Assembly: GCA_946222435.1 (NCBI GenBank)
Contig: CAMIOJ010000030.1
Location: 1 to 12,469 of the forward strand
DNA length: 12,469 nt
Direction: 5' to 3'
Source of the DNA: an uncultured Micrococcus sp.
GTDB lineage: Bacteria > Actinomycetota > Actinomycetes > Actinomycetales > Micrococcaceae
Of the stretch, positions 1 to 6,804 are shown piece by piece. Position 1 is the stretch's first letter; every line of letters begins with the position of its first letter. Both the position numbers and the translations under genes were made by a program. The notes under the pieces are model-generated. The model was not told the DNA's origin. It saw only the letters and a program-made list of their open reading frames with translations, and made no database searches.

Positions 1-1
1 G

Positions 2-778
2 CCCGTCTGCTTCAACACCGGGAGGTCCGCCGACTTCCTCCTGCACAGCGTGCTGGCGCCGATGCGCGCGGCCGGGCTGCCCGCCGACGCGCCGGCCTTC
101 GCCGTCTGCGAGAAGGGGGCCGTGTGGTTCCCGTTCGCGGAGGTCCCCGCCGGGGACCTCCCTCGGCTGCGGCACGACGACGGCCGGCCGGCCTGGGTGC
201 GCACCTCGCCCGGGATGGCCGTTCCGGAGAGGCTCCGGGCCGTCGTCGGGACGGCGAACGACGAGCTGGCGGGCGGACTGCAGTTCGTGGACCGCACGAA
301 GCTGGCAATGATCTCCCTGGAGAAGGAGATCGAGGCGGACACCGCTGAGTACGAGCGCGCCCGGGAGGCCGTGGCCGACCGCACCCGTGAGCTGCTGACG
401 ACCGAGGGGCTGGCGTCGGACTACGAGGTGGAGACGACAGTGATCTCCGTGGACGTGCAGCACGTGGACTCCGGCAAGGCCCTGGGTGCCGACCGCTGCC
501 TGGAGATGATGGCCGAGCGGCGAGTGCAGCTGCCGGCGCGCTGGTTCACGGCGGGCGACTCTCGGTCCGACTACGCGATGGCTGACCGGCTGCACGAGCG
601 GGGCGCACGTGTGGACCACGTGGACGTCCGCCCGGAGGACGGCGTGCCGGACACCGGGTATCCGGTGGTCACGGCGGAGGCGCTCGCGGCCCGCGGACAC
701 GGCCGGCCGGAGGACGTGCACGAGGCCGTGGGCGCCTCCCTGCTGGCCTGGGTGGAGCAGGATCTTCTGGCGCGTTGA
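2..778 (+). CDS. HAD-superfamily hydrolase (HAD-IIB/Cof-like), 5' end missing
   Basis: The reading frame is open from the first bases and ends at TGA 776-778, giving 258 visible residues. The window begins just before the sequence NTGRS, the usual motif II region (T-G-R) of HAD-IIB phosphatases. The catalytic DxDxT motif I must therefore lie upstream of the window. Further on, the segment SGKALGADRC supplies the motif III lysine and GDSRSDYAM is motif IV, whose acidic residues bind Mg2+. The cap region lies between (roughly residues 35-150). Members remove phosphate from sugar phosphates or similar small molecules in the cytoplasm; the substrate cannot be read from the sequence. A GTG at position 50 could be mistaken for the start, but it lies after motif II, so it is internal. 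The gene reads in the same direction as the PP-loop gene 111 bases downstream and may share a pathway with it (inference). Confidence 0.85.
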   Translation, partial: PVCFNTGRSADFLLHSVLAPMRAAGLPADAPAFAVCEKGAVWFPFAEVPAGDLPRLRHDDGRPAWVRTSPGMAVPERLRAVVGTANDELAGGLQFVDRTKLAMISLEKEIEADTAEYERAREAVADRTRELLTTEGLASDYEVETTVISVDVQHVDSGKALGADRCLEMMAERRVQLPARWFTAGDSRSDYAMADRLHERGARVDHVDVRPEDGVPDTGYPVVTAEALAARGHGRPEDVHEAVGASLLAWVEQDLLAR

Positions 779-805
779 CCCGGCGCGGACGGGCGGGGGC
801 GTGAT

Positions 806-845
806 GTCATGGTGTGAAGTGTTCGCGGCCACATCTTCACATGAC
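806..845. promoter_or_regulatory. imperfect inverted repeat upstream of the PP-loop gene
   Basis: TGTGAAG (813-819) is mirrored exactly by CTTCACA (835-841). The arms continue outward as GTCAT (806-810) and TGAC (842-845), with a small bulge in the left arm. The spacer is 15 bases and no T-run follows. The repeat lies 45 bases before the next start codon and overlaps possible promoter elements (TTCACA at 836-841 and an AT-rich GTATAT at 856-861). It could be an operator for the downstream gene or a weak terminator for the HAD gene; the lack of a T-run favours an operator. Confidence 0.4.
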
Positions 846-889
846 GGCCCGTACCGTATATCCGATGCCGCCGCAGGAGAGCAGCACCC

Positions 890-2845
890 ATGGCCAACTA
901 CCTCACCGTCGTCCTCCCACGCCGTCAGGAGCAGCGCCTCCTGCAGTGGCTCGCCCCCACCGGGTTCCCGGACGGGGAGCATCTCTGCGTCCCCCTCCGC
1001 GGCACGCGGCTGCGCCTGCACCACATCGGGCGCAACGCCGCCGCAGACCTGCTGGATCTGCCCGGGAAGCACTCCTTCGGGCTGTTCCGCGGGGTCGGGG
1101 ACGACGAGTTCGCACACCGGCTGGTGTACGGGGCCCGCGGGGCACAGGAGTTCCTGGACGAGCACGACGGACCAGGGCTCCCGGACGCCGGCGCATGGGC
1201 CACCACCAACGCGAAGTCCTGGACGGGCAACTACGCCAGCCACTGGGTGGACGGGAAGACCCTCCACTCCAGCGGTGACTTCTTCCGGTTCCTGCCGCTG
1301 CTGTACACCTCCGGCGGGGGCATGGTCGCCTTCTCCGACTCCTGGCACGTCCTCGTCCGCCTCCGCCGGGCGATGGGCCTGCCCGTCACCGTGGACCGAC
1401 AGGAGGCCGTCGGCATGGCGACCGACCGTAGCGCGGCGCTCAACCCGTCAGGCGAGGAGACCCTCTGCCACGAGGTCCGCATGGCACTGCCCGGCACCCG
1501 GCTCACGACCCGGCTGCGGCGCACGCGCTGCGCGGCCCCGGTGCCCGTGCGCACCCCGTTCGCCGAGCAGCTCCACGTGGGGGAGGACCAGGACTGGGCG
1601 GGCCTCGTCCGCGCGGCCACCGGCCACCTGGTCGGCTCGCTCCGCACGGCCGCCCAGCACCCCGGCGTCGGCCTCCGCCTGTCCATGACCGGCGGCGGGG
1701 ACTCCCGCGCCGTCTTCGCCGCCATGCGCCGGGCGGATCCGGACACGGAGAAGTCGACCTTCACCTCGTCCAACTCCCCGGCCCCCTCCGCGGTCCTGGA
1801 CCGCACGATCGCCCAGGAGGTCTGTGAGTCCCAGGGCGTCTCCCTCGGCCCCAACCCCCAGGCGCCCGAGTTCGTCCGGACCATGTATCCGAATCCGATG
1901 GCCGTCTGGTACCTGTCCGGCATGGGCCTGCACGCCCACATCCAGACGTATCGCTCCTTCAGCGGCACCCCGGGCTCCCTGTCCCTCACCGGGCACGGGG
2001 TGAACGCCTTCAAGGTGAGCTACGGACGGCGGACGACGCGTGCACTGGCCGATGGGCTCGCATCCTTCGACCCGGTCAACGGCGCCGTGCTCGGCGAACG
2101 GCTGCTGGAGACCTGCCGCAGGTTCGGCGTGGACGAGGACCACCCGGACGGCAGCGAGGTCGCCTACTTCCTCACCCGAGGGCCCCTGCACGCGGGCAGG
2201 TACACCGCCACCAGCCTCCTCTCGGCCCCGCCGATGGCCCAGCGCCGCTTCATGGCGACCATCTACGCGCCCGCCGACTCGCCGCGCTCGCTCCCGCGCC
2301 GCCTGCGCCGCACGAGCGCGGTGTCCCAGTCCCGCATCAACAGCGGCATCGCCCATGTGGTGACCTGCATGCTCCTGCCCGAGGCGGCCCGTGTCCGCTA
2401 CGACAAGCCGCGGAAGAACGTGGACGCGGAGCGACTGGAGATCATCCTGGACGAGGTGGGCGGACCGCTGCGGGACGAGGAGATCCCGCACGTCACCGCC
2501 TACGGCACCCCAGACGACGTCACCAGCGGCATCGCCGAGACCCTGCTGCAGATGGTCGCAGCCTGGGGGATGGACGCCCGGCCCCTGCCTGCGGAGATGC
2601 TGGACCTCGTGGACCGCGCCGAGCGCGTGGTGCAGGCCAACGGTCTCACGGAGACGTACACCCCGATCCTGGAGCAGGCCACCCGGGACCTGGTGGCCGG
2701 CAAGGGGCCGGGCTCCATCAGACCGCTCGGCAAGGTCCTCACGTTCCTCGCCTTCGAGGACCCGGCCCGGCGCGGGAAGCGGACCCTGCGCGAACGCCTC
2801 TCCCGGAGGCAGCGGCCGCGCAGGGACCTGCTGGCCGCAGGGTGA
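890..2845 (+). CDS. PP-loop (asparagine-synthetase-like) ATPase domain protein, 651 aa
   Basis: The clearest motif is SMTGGGDSRAV at residues 265-275. This is a PP-loop of the S-G-G-x-D-S type found in asparagine synthetase and other ATP pyrophosphatases, which adenylate a carboxyl or similar group. The N-terminal half (about 1-230) has the loose order of an AsnB-like glutaminase lobe, including GDFFRFLPLLYTS at 129-141. However, it begins Met-Ala-Asn and lacks the Cys2 nucleophile, so it should not hydrolyse glutamine. The C-terminal region after 350 is long, and I recognise no domain there. No signal peptide or membrane segment is evident. The start is chosen because CAGGAGA at 873-879 is a Shine-Dalgarno about 10 bases upstream. 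Actinobacterial PP-loop proteins of this type often occur with cell-envelope or capsule genes (family knowledge), and the neighbouring HAD phosphatase fits that. The exact reaction is unknown. A remote homologue of asparagine synthase is the safest label. Confidence 0.75.
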   Translation: MANYLTVVLPRRQEQRLLQWLAPTGFPDGEHLCVPLRGTRLRLHHIGRNAAADLLDLPGKHSFGLFRGVGDDEFAHRLVYGARGAQEFLDEHDGPGLPDAGAWATTNAKSWTGNYASHWVDGKTLHSSGDFFRFLPLLYTSGGGMVAFSDSWHVLVRLRRAMGLPVTVDRQEAVGMATDRSAALNPSGEETLCHEVRMALPGTRLTTRLRRTRCAAPVPVRTPFAEQLHVGEDQDWAGLVRAATGHLVGSLRTAAQHPGVGLRLSMTGGGDSRAVFAAMRRADPDTEKSTFTSSNSPAPSAVLDRTIAQEVCESQGVSLGPNPQAPEFVRTMYPNPMAVWYLSGMGLHAHIQTYRSFSGTPGSLSLTGHGVNAFKVSYGRRTTRALADGLASFDPVNGAVLGERLLETCRRFGVDEDHPDGSEVAYFLTRGPLHAGRYTATSLLSAPPMAQRRFMATIYAPADSPRSLPRRLRRTSAVSQSRINSGIAHVVTCMLLPEAARVRYDKPRKNVDAERLEIILDEVGGPLRDEEIPHVTAYGTPDDVTSGIAETLLQMVAAWGMDARPLPAEMLDLVDRAERVVQANGLTETYTPILEQATRDLVAGKGPGSIRPLGKVLTFLAFEDPARRGKRTLRERLSRRQRPRRDLLAAG

Positions 2846-2867
2846 TCCGATCCGCGGGCTGATCCGG

Positions 2868-2887
2868 CCGGCGGGCGGCCCTGCCGG
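2868..2887 (+). terminator. weak hairpin after the PP-loop gene
   Basis: CCGGC-GGG (2868-2875) can pair with CCC-T-GCCGG (2879-2887) around a 3-base loop, with one bulged T. It lies 22 bases after the stop codon of the PP-loop gene. There is no T-tract, so it may only be chance structure in GC-rich DNA. Together with the 178-base gap to the next gene, it suggests the oxygenase is transcribed separately. Confidence 0.3.
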
Positions 2888-2953
2888 GAATCGGCCTCTG
2901 CACCAGTCCGCTGGACGCCCGCTCAGAGCACGTCACGCGGAGTCACTCGCGTA

Positions 2954-2966
2954 CACGTGACGTCAC
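2954..2966. promoter_or_regulatory. overlapping palindromes upstream of the oxygenase gene
   Basis: GTGACGTCAC (2957-2966) is a perfect 10-base palindrome, overlapped on its left by the palindrome CACGTG (2954-2959). Two more GTCAC half-sites lie just before it, near 2932 and 2942. The cluster is 58-70 bases before the oxygenase start, a usual place for an operator. I see no convincing -10/-35 pair. A role in controlling the oxygenase gene is inference. Confidence 0.35.
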
Positions 2967-3023
2967 CGGCGTTCACGGGGCGCAACGCGGTGTGCGCCGG
3001 GGCCCGCCGCGGGCGTCTCATGG

Positions 3024-4085
3024 ATGCCCATGAGCACCCACACCGCACAGCACACGAGCACCGCGGCCGCTCCCACGGAGGTCCCGGTCCTGGACATGTC
3101 CACGCTCCGCCTGCCGGACGGCTCCCGGAACCCGGAGTTCCTCGAGCGGTTGCGGCACGCGGCGCACACGGTCGGGTTCTTCCAGATCGTCGGCTACGGC
3201 GCGCAGCCGGGCCAGGTGGAGGACCTGTTCCGGGTCACTGCCGACTTCTTCGCCCGGCCCGAGGCGGAGAAGATGGCGCTGCACAACCAGAACTCCCCGC
3301 ACTGGCGCGGCTACTCGGCGATCGCCGCAGAGCGCACCCAGGGCCGCCCGGACTCCCGCGAGCAGCTGGACTTCTCCCCTGACCGCGAGCCGGTGCCGGC
3401 GGAGCGGATCGGCGCGGACGAGCAGTACTGGCACCTGCAGGGCCCCAACCAATGGCCGGAGCAGATGCCTCAGCTGGAGCAGAAGGCGATGGCCTGGACC
3501 GCCCTGATGGACCGGGTGGGCGAGGAGCTGCTCGGTGCCCTGTGCGTGGCCATCGGCCTGGACGAGGACCACTTCGCCGACGCCTTCGACCGGGACCGAG
3601 CCTGGATGGCCAAGCTCGCGCACTACGTGGGCGGCGTGGCCGAGGCCGGCGCCCAGGGCGTGGGGCTGCACGCGGACTACGGCTTCATCACCCTGCTGCT
3701 GCAGGACGAGGTCGGCGGGCTGGAGGTGCGCCCCTACGGCCAGGACGCGTGGCTGCCCGTGGACCCGATCCCGGGCGCCCTGGTGGTGAACCTCGGCGAG
3801 ATGCTCGAGGTGGCCACCGACGGCTACCTCATGGCCACCATCCACCGCGTGCAGTCCCCGCCGGAGGGCGTGGACCGCTACTCGGTGCCGTTCTTCTACT
3901 CCCCGCGGCTCGATGCGGTGATCGACCCCGTGGAGTTGCCGGCCGAGCTGGCAGCGCAGGCCCGCGGCGCCTCGGACGACCCGGACAACCCGATGCTCTC
4001 CTCCTTCGGCGCCAACATGCTAAAGGGCTTCGCGCGCGCCCACCCGAAGGTGACGGAGAGGTTCCACCCGCACCTGTTGGGCTGA
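3024..4085 (+). CDS. isopenicillin N synthase-family Fe(II)/2-oxoglutarate-type oxygenase
   Basis: A cytoplasmic non-haem iron oxygenase of 353 residues, the usual length for this family. The N-terminal DIOX_N-like part covers residues 20-130, including PVLDMSTL at 21-28 and GFFQIVGYG at 51-59. The catalytic double-stranded beta-helix follows. Its iron ligands are H216 and D218 (HAD in GLHADYG) and H274 (IHRV). R285-x-S287 (RYSVPFF) is the motif that binds the 2-oxoglutarate or substrate carboxylate. All key residues are present, so the enzyme should be active. No beta-lactam gene is nearby, so isopenicillin N synthesis itself is unlikely. Related bacterial proteins are generic 2-oxoglutarate dioxygenases of unknown substrate. 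The start is uncertain: ATG at 3024 and ATG at 3030 are both in frame, and neither has a strong Shine-Dalgarno. The gene stands alone, convergent with the symporter gene. Confidence 0.88.
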   Translation: MPMSTHTAQHTSTAAAPTEVPVLDMSTLRLPDGSRNPEFLERLRHAAHTVGFFQIVGYGAQPGQVEDLFRVTADFFARPEAEKMALHNQNSPHWRGYSAIAAERTQGRPDSREQLDFSPDREPVPAERIGADEQYWHLQGPNQWPEQMPQLEQKAMAWTALMDRVGEELLGALCVAIGLDEDHFADAFDRDRAWMAKLAHYVGGVAEAGAQGVGLHADYGFITLLLQDEVGGLEVRPYGQDAWLPVDPIPGALVVNLGEMLEVATDGYLMATIHRVQSPPEGVDRYSVPFFYSPRLDAVIDPVELPAELAAQARGASDDPDNPMLSSFGANMLKGFARAHPKVTERFHPHLLG

Positions 4086-4114
4086 CAGTCCGGGCGGACA
4101 CCCGGCAGAAGACA

Positions 4115-4155
4115 GACGACGGCCACGCACCTCGGTCGGGTGCGTGGCCGTCGTC
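4115..4155. terminator. strong bidirectional hairpin terminator
   Basis: A perfect 17-bp stem (4115-4131 with 4139-4155) closes a 7-base loop. It sits in the 109-base gap between the convergent oxygenase and symporter genes, 30 bases after one stop and 40 after the other, so it can end both transcripts. There is no long T-run in either direction, as is common in high-GC actinobacteria. Confidence 0.85.
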
Positions 4156-4194
4156 GTGGGTCCGGGGACCGGTCAGCCGGTCACCGGGCCGGGA

Positions 4195-5790
4195 TCAGGC
4201 GCTGTGCGAGCCGCCCTCGTGGTCGCGGCGCGGGGCGCCGTCCGCGGCATCGGCACGGGCTGCCAGCTCTTCGCCGGTCATGCCCTGCTTCACCAGGCCA
4301 TCGGCACGCAGCTCCCAGAACTCGGCGTTGCGGATGCCGACCTTGCGCGGGTCGAACTGCGGGTCCAGGCCGGCCTTTTTCTGCTGTTGGTAGTCCTTGA
4401 GGGCCTTGAGGGCCGGGCCCTGCAGCAACAGGATGCCGACGATGTTCAGCCAGGCCATGGAGCCCACACCGATGTCGCCGAGGCCCCAGGCGGCGCCGGT
4501 GGTGGCGACCGCGCCGTAGGCGACGGAGACGAGGATCAGGCCCTGCACCACGCGGACGGCGCCGCGGCGCACCAGGCCGCTCTTGATGTTGCGGACCAGG
4601 AACGAGGTGTTGACCTCGGCCATGTAGTAGTAGGCCACCACGGTGGTGAAGGCGAAGAAGCCGAGGGCGATCGCCACGAAGGTCGGGCCGAAGCCGGCGA
4701 ACACGGTGTCGAAGCCGTTCTGCACGAAGGCCGGGCCTACGGCGACGTCCTCGGCGATCTTGCCGGTGTAGATCATGTCCGAGTCCTCGGAGCCGCCGGA
4801 GAACACGTGGAACATGTCCGTGGAGATGATGATGAACGCGGTGGCGGAGCACACGAACAGGGTGTCGATGTACACGGCGAAGGCCTGCACGAAGCCCTGC
4901 TTGGCCGGGTGGGACACCTCGGCCGCGGCGGCGGCGTGCGGGCCGGTGCCCTGACCGGCCTCGTTCGAGTAGATGCCGCGCTGCACGCCCCACTGGATAG
5001 CGAGGCCGATGATGGCACCGAAGACCGCGTGGGCACCGAAGGCGGAGGAGAAGATCAGGCCGAAGACCTCGGGGATCTGCTGGAAGTTCACGAAGAACAC
5101 GATCAGCGCCATGATGATGTACAGCACGGCCATCACGGGCACCACGAGGACGGCGAAGGCGGCGATGCGCTTCAGGCCGCCGATGACGATGAAGGCCAGG
5201 GTGATGACCATGCCAATGGCGACGACCCAGTGGGGCACACCCCAGGCCTCGTTCACCGCGGCGGCCATGCCGTTGGCCTGCACGCCCGGCAGGAAGTAGG
5301 AGGTGGCGAACACGGTCACGATCGCGAAGAGCACCGCGTAGACCTTGAGGGCGCCGCCGAACTTGGTGTGGCGGTAGGCCTTGGCGAAGTAGTAGGCCGG
5401 GCCGCCGCGGTACTCACCGGTGTCCTTGTCCTTCTCCTTGTAGATCTGACCGAGGGTGGACTCGACGAAAGAGGTGGCGGACCCAAGGAAGGCGACCGTC
5501 CACATCCAGAAGACGGCGCCGGGACCGCCGAAGGCGATGGCGGTGGCGACGCCGCCGATGTTGCCCATGCCGACGCGGCCGGCGAGGGACATCATGAGGG
5601 ACTGCAGGGACGAGGTGCCGTCGGCGGACTTCTCACCGCGCTTGAGCTGGGCGAGCATGTCCGGGATGCAGCGCACCTGGAGGAACGCGGTGCGGAGGGA
5701 GAAGTAGACGCCCGCCAGGAGGCAGAGGCCCACGAGGGGAAGCGACCAGACGACGTCGTTGGCCGCCCCGATGAGGTCTTCGAATGACAT
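4195..5790 (-). CDS. alsT: sodium:alanine symporter, AGCS family (AlsT-type)
   Basis: An inner-membrane carrier of 531 residues that imports alanine or glycine with Na+. The family is recognised from the signature region around residues 71-98, GRVGMGNIGGVATAIAFGG followed by PGAVFWMW, and from the later segments FSSAFGAHAVFGAIIG and GIYSNEAGQGTGPHAAAAA. The protein is a run of hydrophobic helices, about ten or eleven by eye. It ends with a hydrophilic cytoplasmic tail of about 65 residues rich in charged residues and alanine. The start at MSFEDLIG is chosen because CGGAG lies 6 bases before it. A GTG further upstream (5826) would add 12 atypical residues. It is a single-gene unit, convergent with the oxygenase gene. 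Substrate assignment among alanine, glycine and serine is by family only. Confidence 0.92.
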   Translation of the reverse strand: MSFEDLIGAANDVVWSLPLVGLCLLAGVYFSLRTAFLQVRCIPDMLAQLKRGEKSADGTSSLQSLMMSLAGRVGMGNIGGVATAIAFGGPGAVFWMWTVAFLGSATSFVESTLGQIYKEKDKDTGEYRGGPAYYFAKAYRHTKFGGALKVYAVLFAIVTVFATSYFLPGVQANGMAAAVNEAWGVPHWVVAIGMVITLAFIVIGGLKRIAAFAVLVVPVMAVLYIIMALIVFFVNFQQIPEVFGLIFSSAFGAHAVFGAIIGLAIQWGVQRGIYSNEAGQGTGPHAAAAAEVSHPAKQGFVQAFAVYIDTLFVCSATAFIIISTDMFHVFSGGSEDSDMIYTGKIAEDVAVGPAFVQNGFDTVFAGFGPTFVAIALGFFAFTTVVAYYYMAEVNTSFLVRNIKSGLVRRGAVRVVQGLILVSVAYGAVATTGAAWGLGDIGVGSMAWLNIVGILLLQGPALKALKDYQQQKKAGLDPQFDPRKVGIRNAEFWELRADGLVKQGMTGEELAARADAADGAPRRDHEGGSHSA

Positions 5791-5852
5791 GGGAGACTCC
5801 GGGATTCGAGAACAGTGCGAGTGCACCGGCTGGCCCGGACCACATCAGTGGA

Positions 5853-5919
5853 CTCACTGTGAGGCAGGACACGGCCGGCTGGTGGTGAAGCATACGCCAC
5901 ACCGTGAGCCACGTCTCAC
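5853..5919 (-). promoter_or_regulatory. possible symporter promoter and GTGAG/CTCAC operator sites
   Basis: On the minus strand TATGCT (5894-5889) can serve as a -10 box, placing the transcript start near 5882, about 90 bases before the symporter start. Two inverted repeats of the same half-site flank it: CTCAC-T-GTGAG at 5853-5863 (in the leader) and GTGAG-6 bases-CTCAC at 5904-5919 (around the -35 position). The shared half-site suggests one regulator binding twice. The -35 match is poor and the regulator is unknown. Confidence 0.35.
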
Positions 5920-5945
5920 ACGTCGACTATGTGCCCCTGCATGCG

Positions 5946-5977
5946 AAGAGCCCCCTGACCGAAGTCAGGGGGCTCTT
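5946..5977 (-). terminator. hairpin terminator, probably the original tRNA-Ser terminator
   Basis: A perfect 14-bp stem (5946-5959 with 5964-5977) closes the tetraloop CGAA (TTCG on the minus strand). Read leftward, it directly follows the 19-base tRNA 3'-end copy at 5982-6000, in the same arrangement as the terminator at 7745-7775 relative to the intact tRNA. It may also insulate the symporter promoter. The stem sequence is strong; its history as the pre-insertion tRNA terminator is inference. Confidence 0.75.
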
Positions 5978-5981
5978 CCTT

Positions 5982-6000
5982 CCGCGGAGGATGGGGGATT
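5982..6000. repeat. attachment-site-like direct repeat, left copy (tRNA-Ser 3' fragment)
   Basis: These 19 bases, CCGCGGAGGATGGGGGATT, are identical to 7778-7796. In the right copy they are the last 15 bases of the acceptor and T-arm of tRNA-Ser plus its discriminator and 3 flanking bases. Here no tRNA follows, so this is a detached 3' end. That is the usual trace of site-specific integration into a tRNA gene. Confidence 0.85.
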
Positions 6001-6194
6001 CTCCGCTCATCCTGCCCTGACTAGCTGCTTTTCACCTCACGCGTCCGGCATGACAGCTATGTGACAGATTCAGAGGCAGCTCGGCGCTTCACCCGCGGCG
6101 GTCCCGCGAAGTCCGCGCCCAAACCTTCACGCACCCGAGCCGACCCGGCCCCGTCGAAGTGCTGCAGGTCATTCCGTGCGAAACCGCACCCTGG
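6001..6194. other. gene-free left end of the island
   Basis: I see no credible gene here in either direction. It has mixed base composition and one short direct repeat, TGACAG, at 6051-6056 and 6062-6067. Such repeats could be integrase arm-type sites, but two copies are weak evidence. It may be the scar of a deleted gene. Confidence 0.4.
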
Positions 6195-6222
6195 TTGCTG
6201 AGGTCGCAATAAGTGCTACTCT
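6195..6222 (+). promoter_or_regulatory. rightward sigma-70-like promoter inside the island
   Basis: TTGCTG (6195-6200) and TACTCT (6217-6222) lie 16 bases apart and match the -35 and -10 consensus well. The expected start is near 6229. No recognisable gene follows on this strand, only a possible 19-codon frame (ATG 6241 to TAG 6300, no clear ribosome site) and the hairpin at 6262-6286. A short RNA, or the leftover promoter of a lost gene, are the two likely readings. Confidence 0.45.
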
Positions 6223-6261
6223 AGAACCGTCTCATCGACCATGTGTCTGAAGGAGCATCTG

Positions 6262-6286
6262 GGGCCGTTCGCACTGCGAGCGGCCC
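6262..6286. terminator. 10-bp hairpin at the end of the island operon
   Basis: GGGCCGTTCG (6262-6271) pairs with CGAGCGGCCC (6277-6286) around loop CACTG, with one G-T pair on the plus strand. It begins 10 bases beyond the stop codon of the leftward 166-residue gene, the normal position for that operon's terminator. Read rightward it would end a transcript of about 60 bases from the promoter at 6195-6222. Confidence 0.6.
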
Positions 6287-6296
6287 TTGCCACGTC

Positions 6297-6797
6297 TTAG
6301 GGCACGGCCACCGAAGCCAGGTAGCTCTTCTCGAAGGACTTCCTCCTGCCGGTCCGATTAACCGGGTACGCGGTTACGAACAGGCCATAGTCGGAGCGAG
6401 TGTCCACGAAGACCACGTACGAAAAATCACGCAGGGCGATGACCACTCGGCCAGACTCGCCGGGCCGCTGGGAGTTCCACCAACATGTCATGGATCCCTG
6501 CGCCGGATAGTTGGCCGCAAAGTCGTCCAGGATTGGCGGGATCCAACTCAGACGGATGCAGCGCTCCGGTTCAATGACACGCTCAGTGCCGCCATTCGGC
6601 GTCTCCGAGACGCAATGCCAGAACGCCTGATGGCGTCCATCAACTTCATCATGCCGACGAAACGAGAGGCGCGTTCCGTTCACAGGCCATGGGCGACCAG
6701 CTTCGATGAGGGTGGCCTTGAAGGTCGCGTAGAGCCGATCGAGATACTGGTCGACCGTCTCTCGCTGGGGGTCGTAGTAGGCGTCCAGTGGCAACAT
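6297..6797 (-). CDS. uncharacterised 166-aa protein, possible BECR/RelE-type RNase
   Basis: I know no name for this protein. An N-terminal helical part, about residues 12-35, is followed by conserved-looking motifs: FRRHDEVDGRHQAFWH (46-61), RCIRLSWIPPIL (79-90), CWWNSQRPGE (105-114) and YVVFVDTRSDYGLFVTAYPV (127-146), then a basic RRK (151-153). Alternating hydrophobic strands ending in a T-A-Y motif, with scattered His, Arg and Trp, are reminiscent of the BECR fold of small RNase toxins (RelE, colicin E5/D, PBECR domains). That is inference from pattern only. It has no signal peptide or membrane segment. The ATG at 6797 (GTG at 6800 is an alternative) lies 7 bases after the DUF3800 stop, so translation is probably coupled and the two proteins likely act together. 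Base composition marks it as foreign to the chromosome. Confidence 0.7.
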   Translation of the reverse strand: MLPLDAYYDPQRETVDQYLDRLYATFKATLIEAGRPWPVNGTRLSFRRHDEVDGRHQAFWHCVSETPNGGTERVIEPERCIRLSWIPPILDDFAANYPAQGSMTCWWNSQRPGESGRVVIALRDFSYVVFVDTRSDYGLFVTAYPVNRTGRRKSFEKSYLASVAVP

Positions 6798-6804
6798 CAC
6801 TCGG

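Noticed and set aside
1448..2491. 347-codon minus-strand frame inside the PP-loop gene
   Set aside because: It is a GC-skew shadow with repetitive Gly/Arg/His-rich translation and no start context.
4144..5787. 547-codon plus-strand frame opposite the symporter gene
   Set aside because: It is the shadow of the symporter codons. Its translation is a low-complexity His/Gly/Asp/Glu-rich sequence with no domain, and the minus strand encodes a clear AGCS carrier.
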